From Pseudomonadota bacterium (GTDB lineage: Bacteria; Pseudomonadota; Alphaproteobacteria; Acetobacterales; Acetobacteraceae), in the NCBI GenBank assembly GCA_023424475.1, contig JAFADX010000121.1, forward strand, positions 1 to 64,000: a stretch of 64,000 bases of DNA, in the 5' to 3' direction. Positions 7,369 to 18,882 of the stretch are shown one piece after another. The number at the start of each line of letters is the position of its first letter. Position 1 is the first letter of the stretch. The notes beneath the pieces are model-generated. The model had not been told where the DNA came from. It made no database searches and saw only the letters and a program-made list of their open reading frames with translations. Made by a program: the position numbers and the translations under genes.

Positions 7369-8571
7369 ATGACCCATCGCCGGACACTTCTCCTGGGCTC
7401 CATCGGCGCGACGCTCGCCACGCCGGCCGTGGCGCAACGTGCCCGTCAGGGGCGGCAGGCGGCGCCGCGGCCCGAAGCCTCGCCCGCTGATACCCCGCTC
7501 GGCCCGCTCGACGTGATGGCGCGCGAGGCACTGGTGATCGACTTCGCGACCGGGGCGACCCTGCTCGAGAAGAACGCCGACGAGCGCATGCCGCCCTCCT
7601 CCATGTCGAAGCTGATGACGATGTACGTCGTCTTCGAGATGCTGAAGTCGGGCCGCCTGCGCCTCGACCAGACCCTGCCGGTCAGCGAGAAGGCCTGGCG
7701 GATGGGCGGGTCCAAGATGTTCGTCGAACTGGGCTCGCAGGTCCGCGTCGAGGACCTGATCCACGGCGTCATCGTGCAGTCCGGCAACGATGCCTGCATC
7801 GTGCTGGCCGAGGGCATCAGCGGCAGCGAAACCCAGTTCGCCGAGCTGCTGAACGAAACGGCCCGCCGCATCGGGCTGCAGAACAGCACCTTCCGCAATG
7901 CGACCGGCTGGCCCGATCCGGAACACCGTATGACCTGCCGCGACCTCGCGATCCTGACGCGGCGGATCATCCTGGATTTTCCCGACTACTACGAATTCTT
8001 CAACATGCGGACCTTCCGCTACAACAACATCAGCCAGGACAACCGGAACCCGCTGCTGTCGCGCGTCGCCGGCGCCGACGGCCTCAAGACGGGTCATACC
8101 GAGGCTGCCGGATATGGCCTGGTCGGCAGCGCCAAGCGCGGCGACCGTCGCGTGATCCTGGTGCTGAACGGCCTGCCGAGCATGCGTGCCCGCGTCGAGG
8201 AGGGCGAGCGCCTCATGGAATGGGCCTTCCGCGAATTCGAAGCGGTGGTGCTCTTCCGCGCCCAGGACACGATCGAGGAGGTGCCGGTCTATCTGGGCGA
8301 GCGGTCCAAGGTGCCGATGGTCGGAGGGCGCGACCTGGTGCTGACCCTGCCGCGGCAGTGGCGGACCCGTCTCCAGGTGAGGCTCCGCTACCAGCAGCCG
8401 CTCACCGCGCCGGTCGCGCGAGGCCAGCAGATCGGCGAGATGTTGGTAGGCGGGGAGGGCGTGCCCGAGCTGCGCGTGCCCCTGCTCGCCGGGGCGGATG
8501 TCGAGAAGCTCGGCATCGTGTCGCGCATCCCGGCGGTGGTGAGCCACATGGTGTTCGGGATGGGGGGCTGA
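7369..8571 (+). CDS. D-alanyl-D-alanine carboxypeptidase (PBP5/6 type)
   Basis: The 400-residue product has a signal peptide ending near PAVAQ (residue 23). It then carries the three penicillin-binding motifs: S78-M-S-K81, S138-G-N140 and K240-T-G242. A C-terminal beta domain (about residues 290-385) and a final hydrophobic/amphipathic stretch fit the DacA/DacC family. These enzymes trim the terminal D-alanine from pentapeptide stems in the periplasm. The start at 7369 was preferred over 7339 because GGAGG lies eight bases upstream and the leader then begins MTHRRTLLLGS. It is 31 nt downstream of rlpA and probably in the same operon. Confidence 0.93.
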   Translation: MTHRRTLLLGSIGATLATPAVAQRARQGRQAAPRPEASPADTPLGPLDVMAREALVIDFATGATLLEKNADERMPPSSMSKLMTMYVVFEMLKSGRLRLDQTLPVSEKAWRMGGSKMFVELGSQVRVEDLIHGVIVQSGNDACIVLAEGISGSETQFAELLNETARRIGLQNSTFRNATGWPDPEHRMTCRDLAILTRRIILDFPDYYEFFNMRTFRYNNISQDNRNPLLSRVAGADGLKTGHTEAAGYGLVGSAKRGDRRVILVLNGLPSMRARVEEGERLMEWAFREFEAVVLFRAQDTIEEVPVYLGERSKVPMVGGRDLVLTLPRQWRTRLQVRLRYQQPLTAPVARGQQIGEMLVGGEGVPELRVPLLAGADVEKLGIVSRIPAVVSHMVFGMGG

Positions 8572-8604
8572 CGCCAGGCTTCCCGCCACGGCGATCCTGC
8601 TGTC

Positions 8605-9231
8605 ATGAGCCTGCGCGGTCGTTTCATCACTTTCGAAGGCGGGGAGGGGGCGGGCAAGTCCACCCAGGCCCGGCGCCTGGCCGAAGCCCTGGCGGCCACC
8701 GGGCTGGCGGTGCTGCGCACGCGCGAGCCGGGCGGAACCCCGGGCGCCGAGCGCATCCGCGACCTGTTGCTGGGCCACGGCCCGTGGGAGCCCGTGGCCG
8801 AGGCGATGCTGCATTTCGCCGCGCGGCGCGAGCACCTCACGCGCACGATCCTGCCCTTCATCGCGGCGGGGGGCTGGGTGGTCTGCGACCGCTTCGCCGA
8901 TTCGACGCTCGCCTATCAGGGCGCGCAGGGGCTGCCGCGGGAGGTCTGGGCACGGCTGGCCGAGATCGCGCTCGAAGGCGCGGCACCCGACCTGACGCTG
9001 GTGCTGGACCTGCCGGCGGCTTCCGGCATGGCGCGCGCAGCCGCACGCAGTGGCGCCGATCGTTACGAGCGGATGGGAGAGGCATTCCATCGGCGCGTGC
9101 GGGAATCCTTTCTGGCCATCGCGGCGGCCGAGCCGGGGCGCTGCGTGGTGATCGACGCGGGGGCGGGGATGGATGCGGTGACGGCGGCGATCAGGCGGGC
9201 GGTGGGCGAGCGCCTGGGGGTGGGATTGTGA
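8605..9231 (+). CDS. tmk: Thymidylate kinase
   Basis: The 208-residue protein phosphorylates dTMP to dTDP with ATP. The P-loop is GGEGAGKS (residues 12-19). The DRF motif with its downstream pocket reads CDRFADSTLAYQGAQG, and the LID region with catalytic arginines reads RSGADRYERMGEAF. Length is typical. The stop overlaps or nearly meets the start of holB, and tmk-holB-metG-tatD in this order is common in alphaproteobacteria. Confidence 0.96.
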   Translation: MSLRGRFITFEGGEGAGKSTQARRLAEALAATGLAVLRTREPGGTPGAERIRDLLLGHGPWEPVAEAMLHFAARREHLTRTILPFIAAGGWVVCDRFADSTLAYQGAQGLPREVWARLAEIALEGAAPDLTLVLDLPAASGMARAAARSGADRYERMGEAFHRRVRESFLAIAAAEPGRCVVIDAGAGMDAVTAAIRRAVGERLGVGL

Positions 9232-9245
9232 CCGGAGGGGCGCCC

Positions 9246-10247
9246 GTGACCGATCCGCGAGCCACCCCCGACCTGGTCGGCCACGAGGACGCGGCCCGCA
9301 CCCTGGAAGCTGCCGCCCGGTCCGGCCGCCTGCACCACGCCTGGCTGTTCTGCGGCCCGCCCGGCATCGGCAAGGCGACGCTCGCCTGGCGTTTCGCCCG
9401 CTGGCTGCTTGCCGGCATGCCTGAATCGGTGCCGCCGCTGCAGGTCGATCCGGCCAGTGCGGTGTTCCGCCGCGTCGCCGCCGATACCCATGCCGACTGC
9501 TTCACGCTGGAGCCGAATACCGGCGAGCGCGGCACCAAGCGCGTCCTGCGCGTGGAGGATGCCCGCGAGGCCGTCCGCTTCCTGACCCAGACGGCGGCGG
9601 AGGGCGGCTGGCGCGTGGTGGTGCTCGACGAGGCCGAACGGGCCGACCAGCCGGCGGTGCAGAACACCCTGCTCAAGACGCTCGAGGAGCCGCCGCCGCG
9701 GACCGTGCTGCTGCTGGTCTGCTCGGCGCCGCAGCGCCTGCTGCCGACGATCCGCAGCCGCTGCCGGCGGCTCGACCTGAACCCGTTGCCGGCGCCCGCG
9801 ATGGAGGCGCTGCTCGCGCACCTGCTGCCGGACACGGCGGCGGCCGACCGGGCGCGCCTCGCGGCGCTGGCGCAGGGCTCGCCGGGGCGGGCGCTGGCGT
9901 TGGCGGAGGCCGGCGGCCTCGAACTCCAGGCGCTGGTGGAACGGAGCCTCGGCGCGCTGGCCAAGGGCGGGCCCATGCGGGACCACGCGCTGGCCGACCG
10001 GCTGGCCATGGACCGAACGGGCGGGGCCTTCGGAATCTACATGGGGCTGCTGCGCGGGGCGATCGCCGGGGCGCTGCGCGACGGCGCGAGAGGGCACGCG
10101 GCGCCGCCCTGGCTGGCCCGCCATCCGCTTGCCGTCTGGGCGTCCCTGTGGGATAGGCTCGGCGCCCTCGCGGACGATACCGAGCGGTTGAACCTCGACC
10201 GCAAGCAGGCTGTGCTGACGGGCCTTTCCTGGCTCGCGCGACCCTGA
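9246..10247 (+). CDS. holB: DNA polymerase III subunit delta'
   Basis: The 333-residue AAA+ protein is a clamp-loader subunit. The Walker A site is GPPGIGKAT, the sensor region reads LLKTLEEPPPRTVLLLVCSAPQRLLPTIRSRCRR, and the Walker B-like segment reads VVLDEAERA. Unlike E. coli delta', no four-cysteine zinc module is visible, and the P-loop looks intact. Two GTG starts are possible: 9228, which overlaps the tmk stop as GTGA, and 9246, which has GGAGG seven bases upstream. I chose 9246 on the ribosome site. It follows tmk and precedes metG, as in many relatives. Confidence 0.9.
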   Translation: MTDPRATPDLVGHEDAARTLEAAARSGRLHHAWLFCGPPGIGKATLAWRFARWLLAGMPESVPPLQVDPASAVFRRVAADTHADCFTLEPNTGERGTKRVLRVEDAREAVRFLTQTAAEGGWRVVVLDEAERADQPAVQNTLLKTLEEPPPRTVLLLVCSAPQRLLPTIRSRCRRLDLNPLPAPAMEALLAHLLPDTAAADRARLAALAQGSPGRALALAEAGGLELQALVERSLGALAKGGPMRDHALADRLAMDRTGGAFGIYMGLLRGAIAGALRDGARGHAAPPWLARHPLAVWASLWDRLGALADDTERLNLDRKQAVLTGLSWLARP

Positions 10248-10340
10248 GCGGAGCGCCCCGGAGCGTTTTCAGGCCGGCCGGTCGCGCCCGGCGGACCGGA
10301 AGGCGCGACCATTGGAAGTTGAGCCGGATCCGAAGACCCC

Positions 10341-11915
10341 ATGGCGAAGCCACCGATCTACTACACGACGCCGATCTACTACGTGAACGACAAGCCTCAT
10401 ATCGGGCATGCCTATACCTCGCTCGCAACCGACGTGCTGGCGCGGTTCAAGCGGCTGGACGGGCATGAGGTCTTCTTCCTGACCGGCACCGACGAGCACG
10501 GGCAGAAGGTCGAGAAGGCGGCGAAGGATGCCGGCGAGGATCCGCAGGCCTTCACCGACCGCGTCAGCCGGGCCTTCCGGGACCTCACGGTCACGATGGG
10601 CTTTTCCAACGACGACTTCATCCGCACGACGGAACCGCGCCACAAGGCGGCCTGCGTCGCGCTGTGGAAGGTGCTCGCCGAGCGCGGGGAGATCTACCTC
10701 GGCGACTACGAGGGCTGGTATGCCGTTCGCGACGAAGCCTTCTACGGCCCGGACGAGCTGACCGAGCGCGACGGCGTGAAATACGCGCCGTCGGGCGCGC
10801 CGGTGGAGTGGGTGAGGGAGCCGTCCTACTTCTTCCGCCTGTCGAAGTGGCTGCCGGAACTGCTGCGCCGCTACGACCTGCCGCCGGGCGACCCCGAGCG
10901 CATCGACATCGAGCCCGAGAGCCGGCGGAACGAGGTGCGTGCCTTCATCCAGCAAGGGCTGAAGGACTTCGCCGACCGGCCGGAGAAGCTGGACCTCTCG
11001 GTCTCCCGAACCTCCTTCACCTGGGGTGTGAAGGTCCCGGGGGACGAGGCGCATGTCATGTATGTCTGGCTGGATGCGCTGACCAACTACATCACTGCCG
11101 CGGGCTACCCGGACAAGGGCCATCCGCGCTGGAAGTTCTGGCCGGCGGACATCCACTTCGTCGGCAAGGACATCGTCCGCTTCCACACCATCTACTGGCC
11201 GGCCTTCCTGATTGCGGCCGGGGAGAAGCCGCCGCGGCGCGTCTTCGCCCATGGCTGGTGGACCAACGAGGGGCAGAAGATCTCGAAGTCGCTGGGCAAC
11301 GTGATCGACCCTGTGGCGCTGGTCGAGGAATACGGGCTCGACCCGGTGCGCTACTTCCTGCTGCGGGAAGTGCCCTTCGGCCAGGATGGAGACTTCGCCC
11401 GCAAGGCGCTGATCAACCGGCTGAACGGGGAACTGGCCGATGCGCTCGGCAACCTCGCGAACCGGACGCTGTCGCTGATCCAGCGGAACTGCGAGGGGAA
11501 GCTCCCGGCCGATGCGGTGCGGGCGGAGGAGGATGGCGAACTCTTCGCCGGCCTCGACGCGCTGGCCGATGCGGTCCGCAGGTGCCTGGACCAGCAGCAA
11601 TTCCATGTCGCGCTGGAGACCATCTTCGCGAGCGTGCGCGAGGCCAATGCCTATGTCACCAGGCAGGCCCCCTGGGCGCTGAAGAAGACGGACGTCGTGC
11701 GCATGGCCGCGGTGCTGCGCCACCTGCATACGGCGCTGCGGACCTATGCGACCCTGCTGCAGCCCTTCATGCCCGGAAGCATGTCCAGCCTGCTGGACCA
11801 GCTCGCGGTGCCGGCCGGGGCGCGGGACATCGCCGCGCTGGCCACGCCGCTGCCGGACGGTACGCCGCTGCCGCCGCCGGCGCCGCTGTTCCGCAAGATC
11901 GAGACGCCGGCCTGA
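10341..11915 (+). CDS. metG: Methionyl-tRNA synthetase
   Basis: The 524-residue class I aminoacyl-tRNA synthetase charges tRNA-Met. The HIGH motif is H20-I-G-H23 and the KMSKS-type motif is KISKS (residues 313-317). Around residue 130 the insertion (EGWYAVRDEAFYGPDEL) lacks the cysteine knuckles of zinc-containing forms, so it belongs to the short zinc-free type. No C-terminal dimerisation or tRNA-binding extension is present. The ATG at 10341 lies 93 nt after holB; tatD starts 4 nt after its stop. Confidence 0.96.
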   Translation: MAKPPIYYTTPIYYVNDKPHIGHAYTSLATDVLARFKRLDGHEVFFLTGTDEHGQKVEKAAKDAGEDPQAFTDRVSRAFRDLTVTMGFSNDDFIRTTEPRHKAACVALWKVLAERGEIYLGDYEGWYAVRDEAFYGPDELTERDGVKYAPSGAPVEWVREPSYFFRLSKWLPELLRRYDLPPGDPERIDIEPESRRNEVRAFIQQGLKDFADRPEKLDLSVSRTSFTWGVKVPGDEAHVMYVWLDALTNYITAAGYPDKGHPRWKFWPADIHFVGKDIVRFHTIYWPAFLIAAGEKPPRRVFAHGWWTNEGQKISKSLGNVIDPVALVEEYGLDPVRYFLLREVPFGQDGDFARKALINRLNGELADALGNLANRTLSLIQRNCEGKLPADAVRAEEDGELFAGLDALADAVRRCLDQQQFHVALETIFASVREANAYVTRQAPWALKKTDVVRMAAVLRHLHTALRTYATLLQPFMPGSMSSLLDQLAVPAGARDIAALATPLPDGTPLPPPAPLFRKIETPA

Positions 11916-11919
11916 CGCC

Positions 11920-12693
11920 ATGCTGGTCGATAGCCATTGCCACCTCGACTACTACGTCGAGACCGAGATCGAGCAGGTCGTCGCCCGCGCGAAGGAAGCG
12001 GGCGTCGGCAGGATGGTGACCATCGGCGTCCGGATGTCCCAGGCCGGCAAGGTCAGGGAACTGGCCGAGCGTTTCCCCGAGGTCTGGGGGACCGTCGGCA
12101 TCCATCCGCACAACGCTGCCGAGGGAGCGTTGCCCACGCCCGAGGAGATCGCCGCCGCGGCGGATCATCCGCGCATCGTCGGCATCGGGGAAAGCGGACT
12201 CGACTATTTCTACGACAAGGCTCCGCGCGAGGTGCAGGCGGAGAATTTCCGCCGGAACATCCGGGCGGCGCGACTGGCCGGCCTGCCGCTGGCCATCCAT
12301 GCCCGCGAGGCGGACGAGGACATCCTCGCCATCCTGCGGGAGGAGAGGGAGCAGGGCGGGCCTTTCGATTTTCTGCTGCACTGCTTCAGCAGTGGGCGGA
12401 AACTGGCTGAAAAATCCGTGGAAATGGGCGCCTATGTGTCCTTCTCGGGCATCCTGACCTTCCCGAAGAGCCAGGAGATCCGCGACATCGCCCGCGACCT
12501 GCCGGCCGACCGGCTGCTGGTCGAGACGGATGCGCCCTACCTCGCCCCGGTGCCCTTCCGCGGCAAGCGCTGCGAACCGGCGATGGTCGCGCAGACGGCG
12601 AAGGTGCTGGCCGAGGTCCGGGGCCTGACGATGAAGGAGGTCGAGGACCTGACGACGGCGAATTTCCATCGTCTGTTCAAGAAGGCCGTCTAG
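11920..12693 (+). CDS. tatD: TatD family metal-dependent hydrolase/DNase
   Basis: The 257-residue TIM-barrel protein carries the TatD signatures: VDSHCHLDYY (H6, H8), GIGESGLDYFYD (with the metal-ligand Glu), LPLAIHARE, FLLHCFSSG and VETDAPYLAP. Family members are metal-dependent 3'-5' exonucleases or deacylases linked to DNA repair and quality control. The gene follows metG, the common YcfH position next to holB and metG, with a short 4-nt gap. The next gene starts 4 nt after the stop. Confidence 0.93.
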   Translation: MLVDSHCHLDYYVETEIEQVVARAKEAGVGRMVTIGVRMSQAGKVRELAERFPEVWGTVGIHPHNAAEGALPTPEEIAAAADHPRIVGIGESGLDYFYDKAPREVQAENFRRNIRAARLAGLPLAIHAREADEDILAILREEREQGGPFDFLLHCFSSGRKLAEKSVEMGAYVSFSGILTFPKSQEIRDIARDLPADRLLVETDAPYLAPVPFRGKRCEPAMVAQTAKVLAEVRGLTMKEVEDLTTANFHRLFKKAV

Positions 12694-12697
12694 ATCC

Positions 12698-13489
12698 TTG
12701 TTGAGGATCACGATTCTCGGGTGCGGCGGTTCCGGGGGCGTTCCCCAGATCGGCGGCGAGGACGGCAGCGGCTGGTGGGGCGCCTGCGACCCCGCCAATC
12801 CGCTGAACCGGCGCACCCGTTCCTCCATCGTGATCGAGGGCCATGGCGGGGGGCGGCTGCTGGTGGATACCGGGCCCGACCTGCGCAGCCAGTTGCTGGC
12901 CTGCCGGATCCCCTCGGTGGATGCGATCCTCTACACTCACGACCATGCCGACCACGTGATGGGCTTGGACGAGGTCCGGATCCTCAACCGGCTGGCCGGC
13001 CGGCCGCTGCAGGCCTTCGGGATGGAGCGCACGCTGTCCGTCCTGGCCCGGCGCTTCGACTACGCCTTCCTGCCTTCGACCGGGCCGATGTTCTTCCGGC
13101 CGGCGGTCGAGCCGGTGCGGGTCACGGCGGGGGAAGCGGTGGTCATCGCGGGCCATCGGGTCCGGACCTTCCGGCAGGACCACCTCGTGATGGACACGCT
13201 GGGGCTCCGGATCGGCGGCTTCGCCTATTCGACCGACCTGGTCGAACTGCCCGAGGAGAGCCTCGCCGGACTTCACGGCCTGGATACCTGGGTGGTGGGA
13301 TGCTTCCAGCGGCGGCCCCACAAGGTGCATGCCAACCTGGACCAGGTGCTGGAATGGGTGGCGCGGCTCCGCCCCAGGCGCACGGTTCTGACCCATATGA
13401 GCCCGGACATGGACCACGGCTGGCTCCGGGCGAACCTGCCCCCGGGGGTGGAGCCCGGCCATGACGGGATGGTCCTGGAGGTCGCCTGA
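12698..13489 (+). CDS. MBL-fold metallo-hydrolase (PhnP-like)
   Basis: The 263-residue metallo-beta-lactamase-fold protein has the motif YTHDHADH (H81, H83, D85, H86), LGCGGSGGVPQIGG at the start, and the ACDPANPLNRRTRSS stretch typical of the PhnP-like branch (phosphoribosyl cyclic phosphodiesterases and relatives). A final ligand lies in LTHMSPDMDHG. No phosphonate genes are nearby, so the exact substrate is open. It sits four bases behind tatD, where this family is often found in alphaproteobacteria. The start is TTG; tandem TTG codons at 12698 and 12701 leave one codon of uncertainty. Confidence 0.88.
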   Translation: MLRITILGCGGSGGVPQIGGEDGSGWWGACDPANPLNRRTRSSIVIEGHGGGRLLVDTGPDLRSQLLACRIPSVDAILYTHDHADHVMGLDEVRILNRLAGRPLQAFGMERTLSVLARRFDYAFLPSTGPMFFRPAVEPVRVTAGEAVVIAGHRVRTFRQDHLVMDTLGLRIGGFAYSTDLVELPEESLAGLHGLDTWVVGCFQRRPHKVHANLDQVLEWVARLRPRRTVLTHMSPDMDHGWLRANLPPGVEPGHDGMVLEVA

Positions 13490-13520
13490 CCGCCCGGGAC
13501 GGGAAGGATTGGAGGCGGGG

Positions 13521-13549
13521 CTTTCGCCGGTGCGGTCCATGCCCCACAT
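13521..13549 (+). promoter_or_regulatory. Possible heat-shock (RpoH) promoter of clpP
   Basis: CTTTCGC, 14 bases, then CCCCACAT resembles the heat-shock pattern CTTGAAA-N13-17-CCCCATNT with mismatches in the -35 element. It lies about 55 nt upstream of the clpP start, in the only gap before that gene. ClpP is a classic RpoH target. The match is partial and not tested. Confidence 0.3.
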
Positions 13550-13603
13550 TCCCCGACGATGACGGCGGGCTGATTCGGCGCCGCCGGGACGAAAGGACGA
13601 ACC

Positions 13604-14251
13604 ATGCTGCGGGATCGTGACCCGGTCGAAGTCTACAACAACACCCTCGTGCCGATGGTCATCGAGCAGACCGCGCGCGGCGAGCGGGCATTCGACATCT
13701 ATTCGCGCCTTCTCAAGGAGCGGATCATCTTTCTCACCGGCCCGGTCTTCGACCAGGTTTCTTCGCTGATCTGCGCCCAGCTGCTGTTCCTGGAGAGCGA
13801 GAACCCGACCAAGGACATCGCCTTCTACATCAATTCTCCGGGCGGCGTGGTTTCGGCCGGCCTCGCGATGTACGATACCATGCAGTACATCCGCTCCCCG
13901 GTCTCCACCGTCTGCATCGGGCAGGCGGCCTCGATGGGCTCGCTGCTGCTCTGCGCGGGGACCAAGGGCAAGCGCTTCGCGCTGCCGAACAGCCGGATCA
14001 TGGTCCACCAGCCCTCCGGCGGCGCCCAGGGCCAGGCGGCGGACATCGAGATCCAGGCCCGCGAGATCCTCAAGCTGCGCCAGCGGCTGAACGAGATCTA
14101 CGTGCGCCATACCGGCCAGCCGATCGAGGCGATCGAGAAGAAGCTCGACCGCGACAGCTACATGTCGGCCGAGGAGGCCAGGGATTTCGGCCTGGTCGAC
14201 CAGGTGGTCGAGGAGCGGCCGGTCCCGGCCTCGGAGGCGACGAAGACGTGA
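13604..14251 (+). CDS. clpP: ATP-dependent Clp protease proteolytic subunit
   Basis: The 215-residue serine protease forms the tetradecameric chamber that degrades proteins fed in by ClpX or ClpA. The catalytic triad is visible: S110 in [12 protein letters not shown]135 in [12 protein letters not shown], and D184 in [12 protein letters not shown]. Their spacing equals that of the E. coli enzyme with an offset of 13. AAAGGA lies just before the ATG. A terminator-like hairpin follows, but clpX is next on the same strand, the usual pairing. Confidence 0.97.
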   Translation: MLRDRDPVEVYNNTLVPMVIEQTARGERAFDIYSRLLKERIIFLTGPVFDQVSSLICAQLLFLESENPTKDIAFYINSPGGVVSAGLAMYDTMQYIRSPVSTVCIGQAASMGSLLLCAGTKGKRFALPNSRIMVHQPSGGAQGQAADIEIQAREILKLRQRLNEIYVRHTGQPIEAIEKKLDRDSYMSAEEARDFGLVDQVVEERPVPASEATKT

Positions 14252-14266
14252 CGCCGAAGCCGCACC

Positions 14267-14304
14267 CCGGCCCCTGCGGGCAGGGGCCGGCCGGCTTTCG
14301 CTTT
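14267..14304 (+). terminator. Hairpin between clpP and clpX, terminator-like
   Basis: A perfect 10-bp stem (CCGGCCCCTG / CAGGGGCCGG, loop CGGG) is followed by a moderately T-rich stretch (CTTTCGCTTTTC). It would end or attenuate the clpP transcript before clpX. Confidence 0.6.
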
Positions 14305-14372
14305 TCCCTCGGGCTCCCGGGGGCTACATTCCTGTTGCAGTTCCCCGCACTTCCGGGGAACACGGAGACCGC

Positions 14373-15629
14373 ATGAGCAAGTCCGGCGATTCCAAGAACA
14401 CCCTCTACTGCTCGTTCTGCGGGAAGTCGCAGCACGAGGTCCGGAAGCTCATCGCCGGGCCGACGGTGTTCATCTGCGACGAATGCGTCGAGCTCTGCAT
14501 GGACATCATCCGCGAGGAGCACAAGACGCACCTCGTGAAGTCGCGTGACGGGGTGCCGACGCCGAAGGAGATCTGCAAGGTCCTCGACGACTACGTGATC
14601 GGGCAGGACCATGCGAAGAAGGTGCTCTCGGTCGCGGTCCACAACCACTACAAGCGCCTCGCGCATGGCGGGAAGAACCCCGACATCGAGATCGCCAAGT
14701 CGAACATCATGCTGGTGGGGCCGACGGGCTCGGGCAAGACGCTGCTGGCGCAGACGCTGGCCCGCATCCTCGATGTGCCCTTCACCATGGCGGATGCGAC
14801 GACGCTGACCGAGGCTGGCTATGTCGGCGAGGATGTCGAGAACATCATCCTCAAGCTGCTGCAGGCCGCCGACTACAACGTGGAGCGCGCCCAGCGCGGC
14901 ATCGTCTACATCGACGAGGTCGACAAGATTTCCCGCAAGTCGGACAACCCCTCGATCACGCGCGACGTGTCGGGCGAGGGCGTCCAGCAGGCGCTGCTGA
15001 AGATCATGGAGGGGACGGTGGCCTCCGTGCCGCCGCAGGGCGGGCGGAAGCATCCGCAGCAGGAATTCCTCCAGGTCGATACCTCCAACATCCTGTTCAT
15101 CTGCGGCGGGGCCTTCGCCGGGCTCGAGAAGATCATCGGCGCGCGCGGCAAGGGCTCGGGTATCGGCTTCGGCGCCGAGGTGCGCGACCCCGATGAGCGC
15201 CGCACCGGCCAGATCCTGCGCGAGGTGGAGCCCGAGGACCTGCTGAAGTTCGGCCTGATCCCGGAGTTCATCGGCCGCCTGCCGGTCGTCGCGACGCTCG
15301 ACGACCTCGACGAGCATGCGTTGATCGAGATCCTGACCAAGCCGAAGAATGCCCTGGTCAAACAGTATGGCCGGCTGTTCGAGATGGAGGGGGCGAAGCT
15401 CACCTTCACCGACGACGCGCTGAAGGCGGTCGCCACCCGGGCGATCCAGCGCAAGACCGGCGCCCGCGGGCTGCGCTCCATCATGGAGGCCATCCTGCTC
15501 AGCACGATGTTCGATCTTCCCGGCCTCGAATCGGTCGAGGAGGTCGTGGTGAACCGAGAGGTCGCGGAAGGCCGGGCCCAACCGCTCTTCATCTACGGCG
15601 AACGCCCGGCCGAGCAGACCTCTGCCTGA
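14373..15629 (+). CDS. clpX: ATP-dependent Clp protease ATP-binding subunit ClpX
   Basis: The 418-residue AAA+ unfoldase begins with the ClpX zinc-binding domain (YCSFCGKS at residues 10-17 and [10 protein letters not shown] at 34-43). The Walker A is GPTGSGKT, the Walker B is [10 protein letters not shown], and the pore loop lies in [13 protein letters not shown]. It also has [12 protein letters not shown] near the C-terminus. It recognises tagged substrates and passes them to ClpP. Just upstream, 14340-14361 forms an 8-bp hairpin (GTTCCCCG / CGGGGAAC) before the ribosome site, which might affect translation. Confidence 0.98.
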   Translation: MSKSGDSKNTLYCSFCGKSQHEVRKLIAGPTVFICDECVELCMDIIREEHKTHLVKSRDGVPTPKEICKVLDDYVIGQDHAKKVLSVAVHNHYKRLAHGGKNPDIEIAKSNIMLVGPTGSGKTLLAQTLARILDVPFTMADATTLTEAGYVGEDVENIILKLLQAADYNVERAQRGIVYIDEVDKISRKSDNPSITRDVSGEGVQQALLKIMEGTVASVPPQGGRKHPQQEFLQVDTSNILFICGGAFAGLEKIIGARGKGSGIGFGAEVRDPDERRTGQILREVEPEDLLKFGLIPEFIGRLPVVATLDDLDEHALIEILTKPKNALVKQYGRLFEMEGAKLTFTDDALKAVATRAIQRKTGARGLRSIMEAILLSTMFDLPGLESVEEVVVNREVAEGRAQPLFIYGERPAEQTSA

Positions 15630-15664
15630 TTCGATCGGGGCGTGCAACGGCGCCCTGTCAAGAT

Positions 15665-15694
15665 CTTGAGTGGGTGCCCCAGGCGGCCAACATC
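15665..15694 (+). promoter_or_regulatory. Possible heat-shock (RpoH) promoter of lon
   Basis: CTTGAGT, 15 bases, then CCAACATC fits the RpoH pattern CTTGAAA-N13-17-CCCCATNT at most positions. It lies about 75 nt upstream of the lon start in the clpX-lon gap. Lon is a standard heat-shock gene. No transcript evidence is available. Confidence 0.4.
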
Positions 15695-15767
15695 CCCGGT
15701 ATGCCGTGGCGCCCCGCCCGTGCCGCCTTTGGGCGGGCCGGGTGCCGACTGTCCCCAGTGAGGTCAC

Positions 15768-18173
<2,406 letters not shown>

Positions 18174-18203
18174 CGGCTGCGACCGCTCCTGAGGGGCCCG
18201 GAA

Positions 18204-18235
18204 CCCCGGCGAAGCGCGGCTTCGCCGGGGTTTTC
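18204..18235 (+). terminator. Intrinsic terminator of lon
   Basis: A perfect 12-bp stem CCCCGGCGAAGC / GCTTCGCCGGGG with a three-base loop is followed directly by TTTTC. It lies 30 nt after the lon stop. Confidence 0.85.
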
Positions 18236-18321
18236 TGTGGAAAACCCAGGGAAGCGTTGCCCTTTTGCCGCAGAGGGCGCCGGAAACCCCGGTTTTCCGC
18301 CGCGAATCGGATGCGTTGTCG

Positions 18322-18350
18322 TTGACGGTGCGGAAAAGCGGCACCTACTC
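18322..18350 (+). promoter_or_regulatory. Probable sigma-70 promoter of the HU gene
   Basis: TTGACG, a 17-base spacer and CTACTC make a plausible housekeeping promoter, about 60 nt upstream of the HU start and downstream of the lon terminator. This suggests HU is transcribed separately from lon. Confidence 0.5.
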
Positions 18351-18415
18351 TCCGCCCGATCCGGCCGGCGGTTTGTCGGCCCGGCATCCTCGCACCAACG
18401 GAGGGGGATACCCAG

Positions 18416-18688
18416 GTGAACAAGCAGGACCTCATCACCGCCGTCGCCGAGGCGACCGATCTGCCGAAGGCGAAGGCGGGCGACGTCGTGGACGCCGTGT
18501 TCGAGGCGGTCCAGAAGGCGCTCAAGAAGAAGCAGGAAGTCCGCCTGGTCGGCTTCGGCACCTTCTCGACCTCCAAGCGCAAGGCCGGCAAGGGCCGCAA
18601 CCCGCGCACGGGCGAGGAGATCAAGATCCCCGCCTCGACGACGGTGCGCTTCAAGGCCGGCAAGGGCCTCAAGGACGCCGTGAACTGA
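18416..18688 (+). CDS. hup: DNA-binding protein HU
   Basis: The 90-residue protein is a full-length HU/IHF-fold histone-like protein. It begins MNKQDLITAVAEATDL, contains VRLVGFGTFS and the DNA-clasping arm KAGKGRNPRTGEEI, and ends VRFKAGKGLKDAVN. It binds and bends DNA without strong sequence preference. The start is GTG at 18416 with GGAGGGGG about ten bases upstream. It follows lon, as in many proteobacteria, and has its own promoter and terminator. Confidence 0.95.
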   Translation: MNKQDLITAVAEATDLPKAKAGDVVDAVFEAVQKALKKKQEVRLVGFGTFSTSKRKAGKGRNPRTGEEIKIPASTTVRFKAGKGLKDAVN

Positions 18689-18715
18689 TCCCGTCCGCAA
18701 GGATGGAAGGTGAGG

Positions 18716-18740
18716 GGCCGGCCCGCGAGGGCCGGCCTTT
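18716..18740 (+). terminator. Intrinsic terminator of the HU gene
   Basis: A 9-bp stem GGCCGGCCC / GGGCCGGCC with loop GCGA, followed by TTTCG, starts 27 nt after the HU stop. Confidence 0.7.
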
Positions 18741-18777
18741 CGCGTCTTCGGGCCCCGGCCTATAGGGCCTGCAGCAG

Positions 18778-18849
18778 GGGCACTTAGCTCAGTGGTAGAG
18801 CGCCTGTCTTACACACAGGATGTCGGCGGTTCGAACCCGTCAGTGCCCA
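18778..18849 (+). tRNA. tRNA-Val (anticodon UAC)
   Basis: The acceptor stem GGGCACT pairs with AGTGCCC. The D arm is GCTCAGTGGTAGAGC, and the anticodon loop CTTACAC gives TAC. The T arm carries GGTTCGAACC and the discriminator is A. No CCA is encoded. A TATAGG hexamer at 18761-18766 could be its -10 box. Confidence 0.95.
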
Positions 18850-18882
18850 TTCTGTCCCGACCCCGCGAGGTCGGGACAGAAT
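18849..18882 (+). terminator. Perfect hairpin directly after tRNA-Val
   Basis: A 14-bp perfect inverted repeat (ATTCTGTCCCGACC / GGTCGGGACAGAAT, loop CCGCGA) begins at the last base of the tRNA. There is no T-tract, so it may be a processing or Rho-independent-like structure rather than a classic terminator. Confidence 0.45.
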
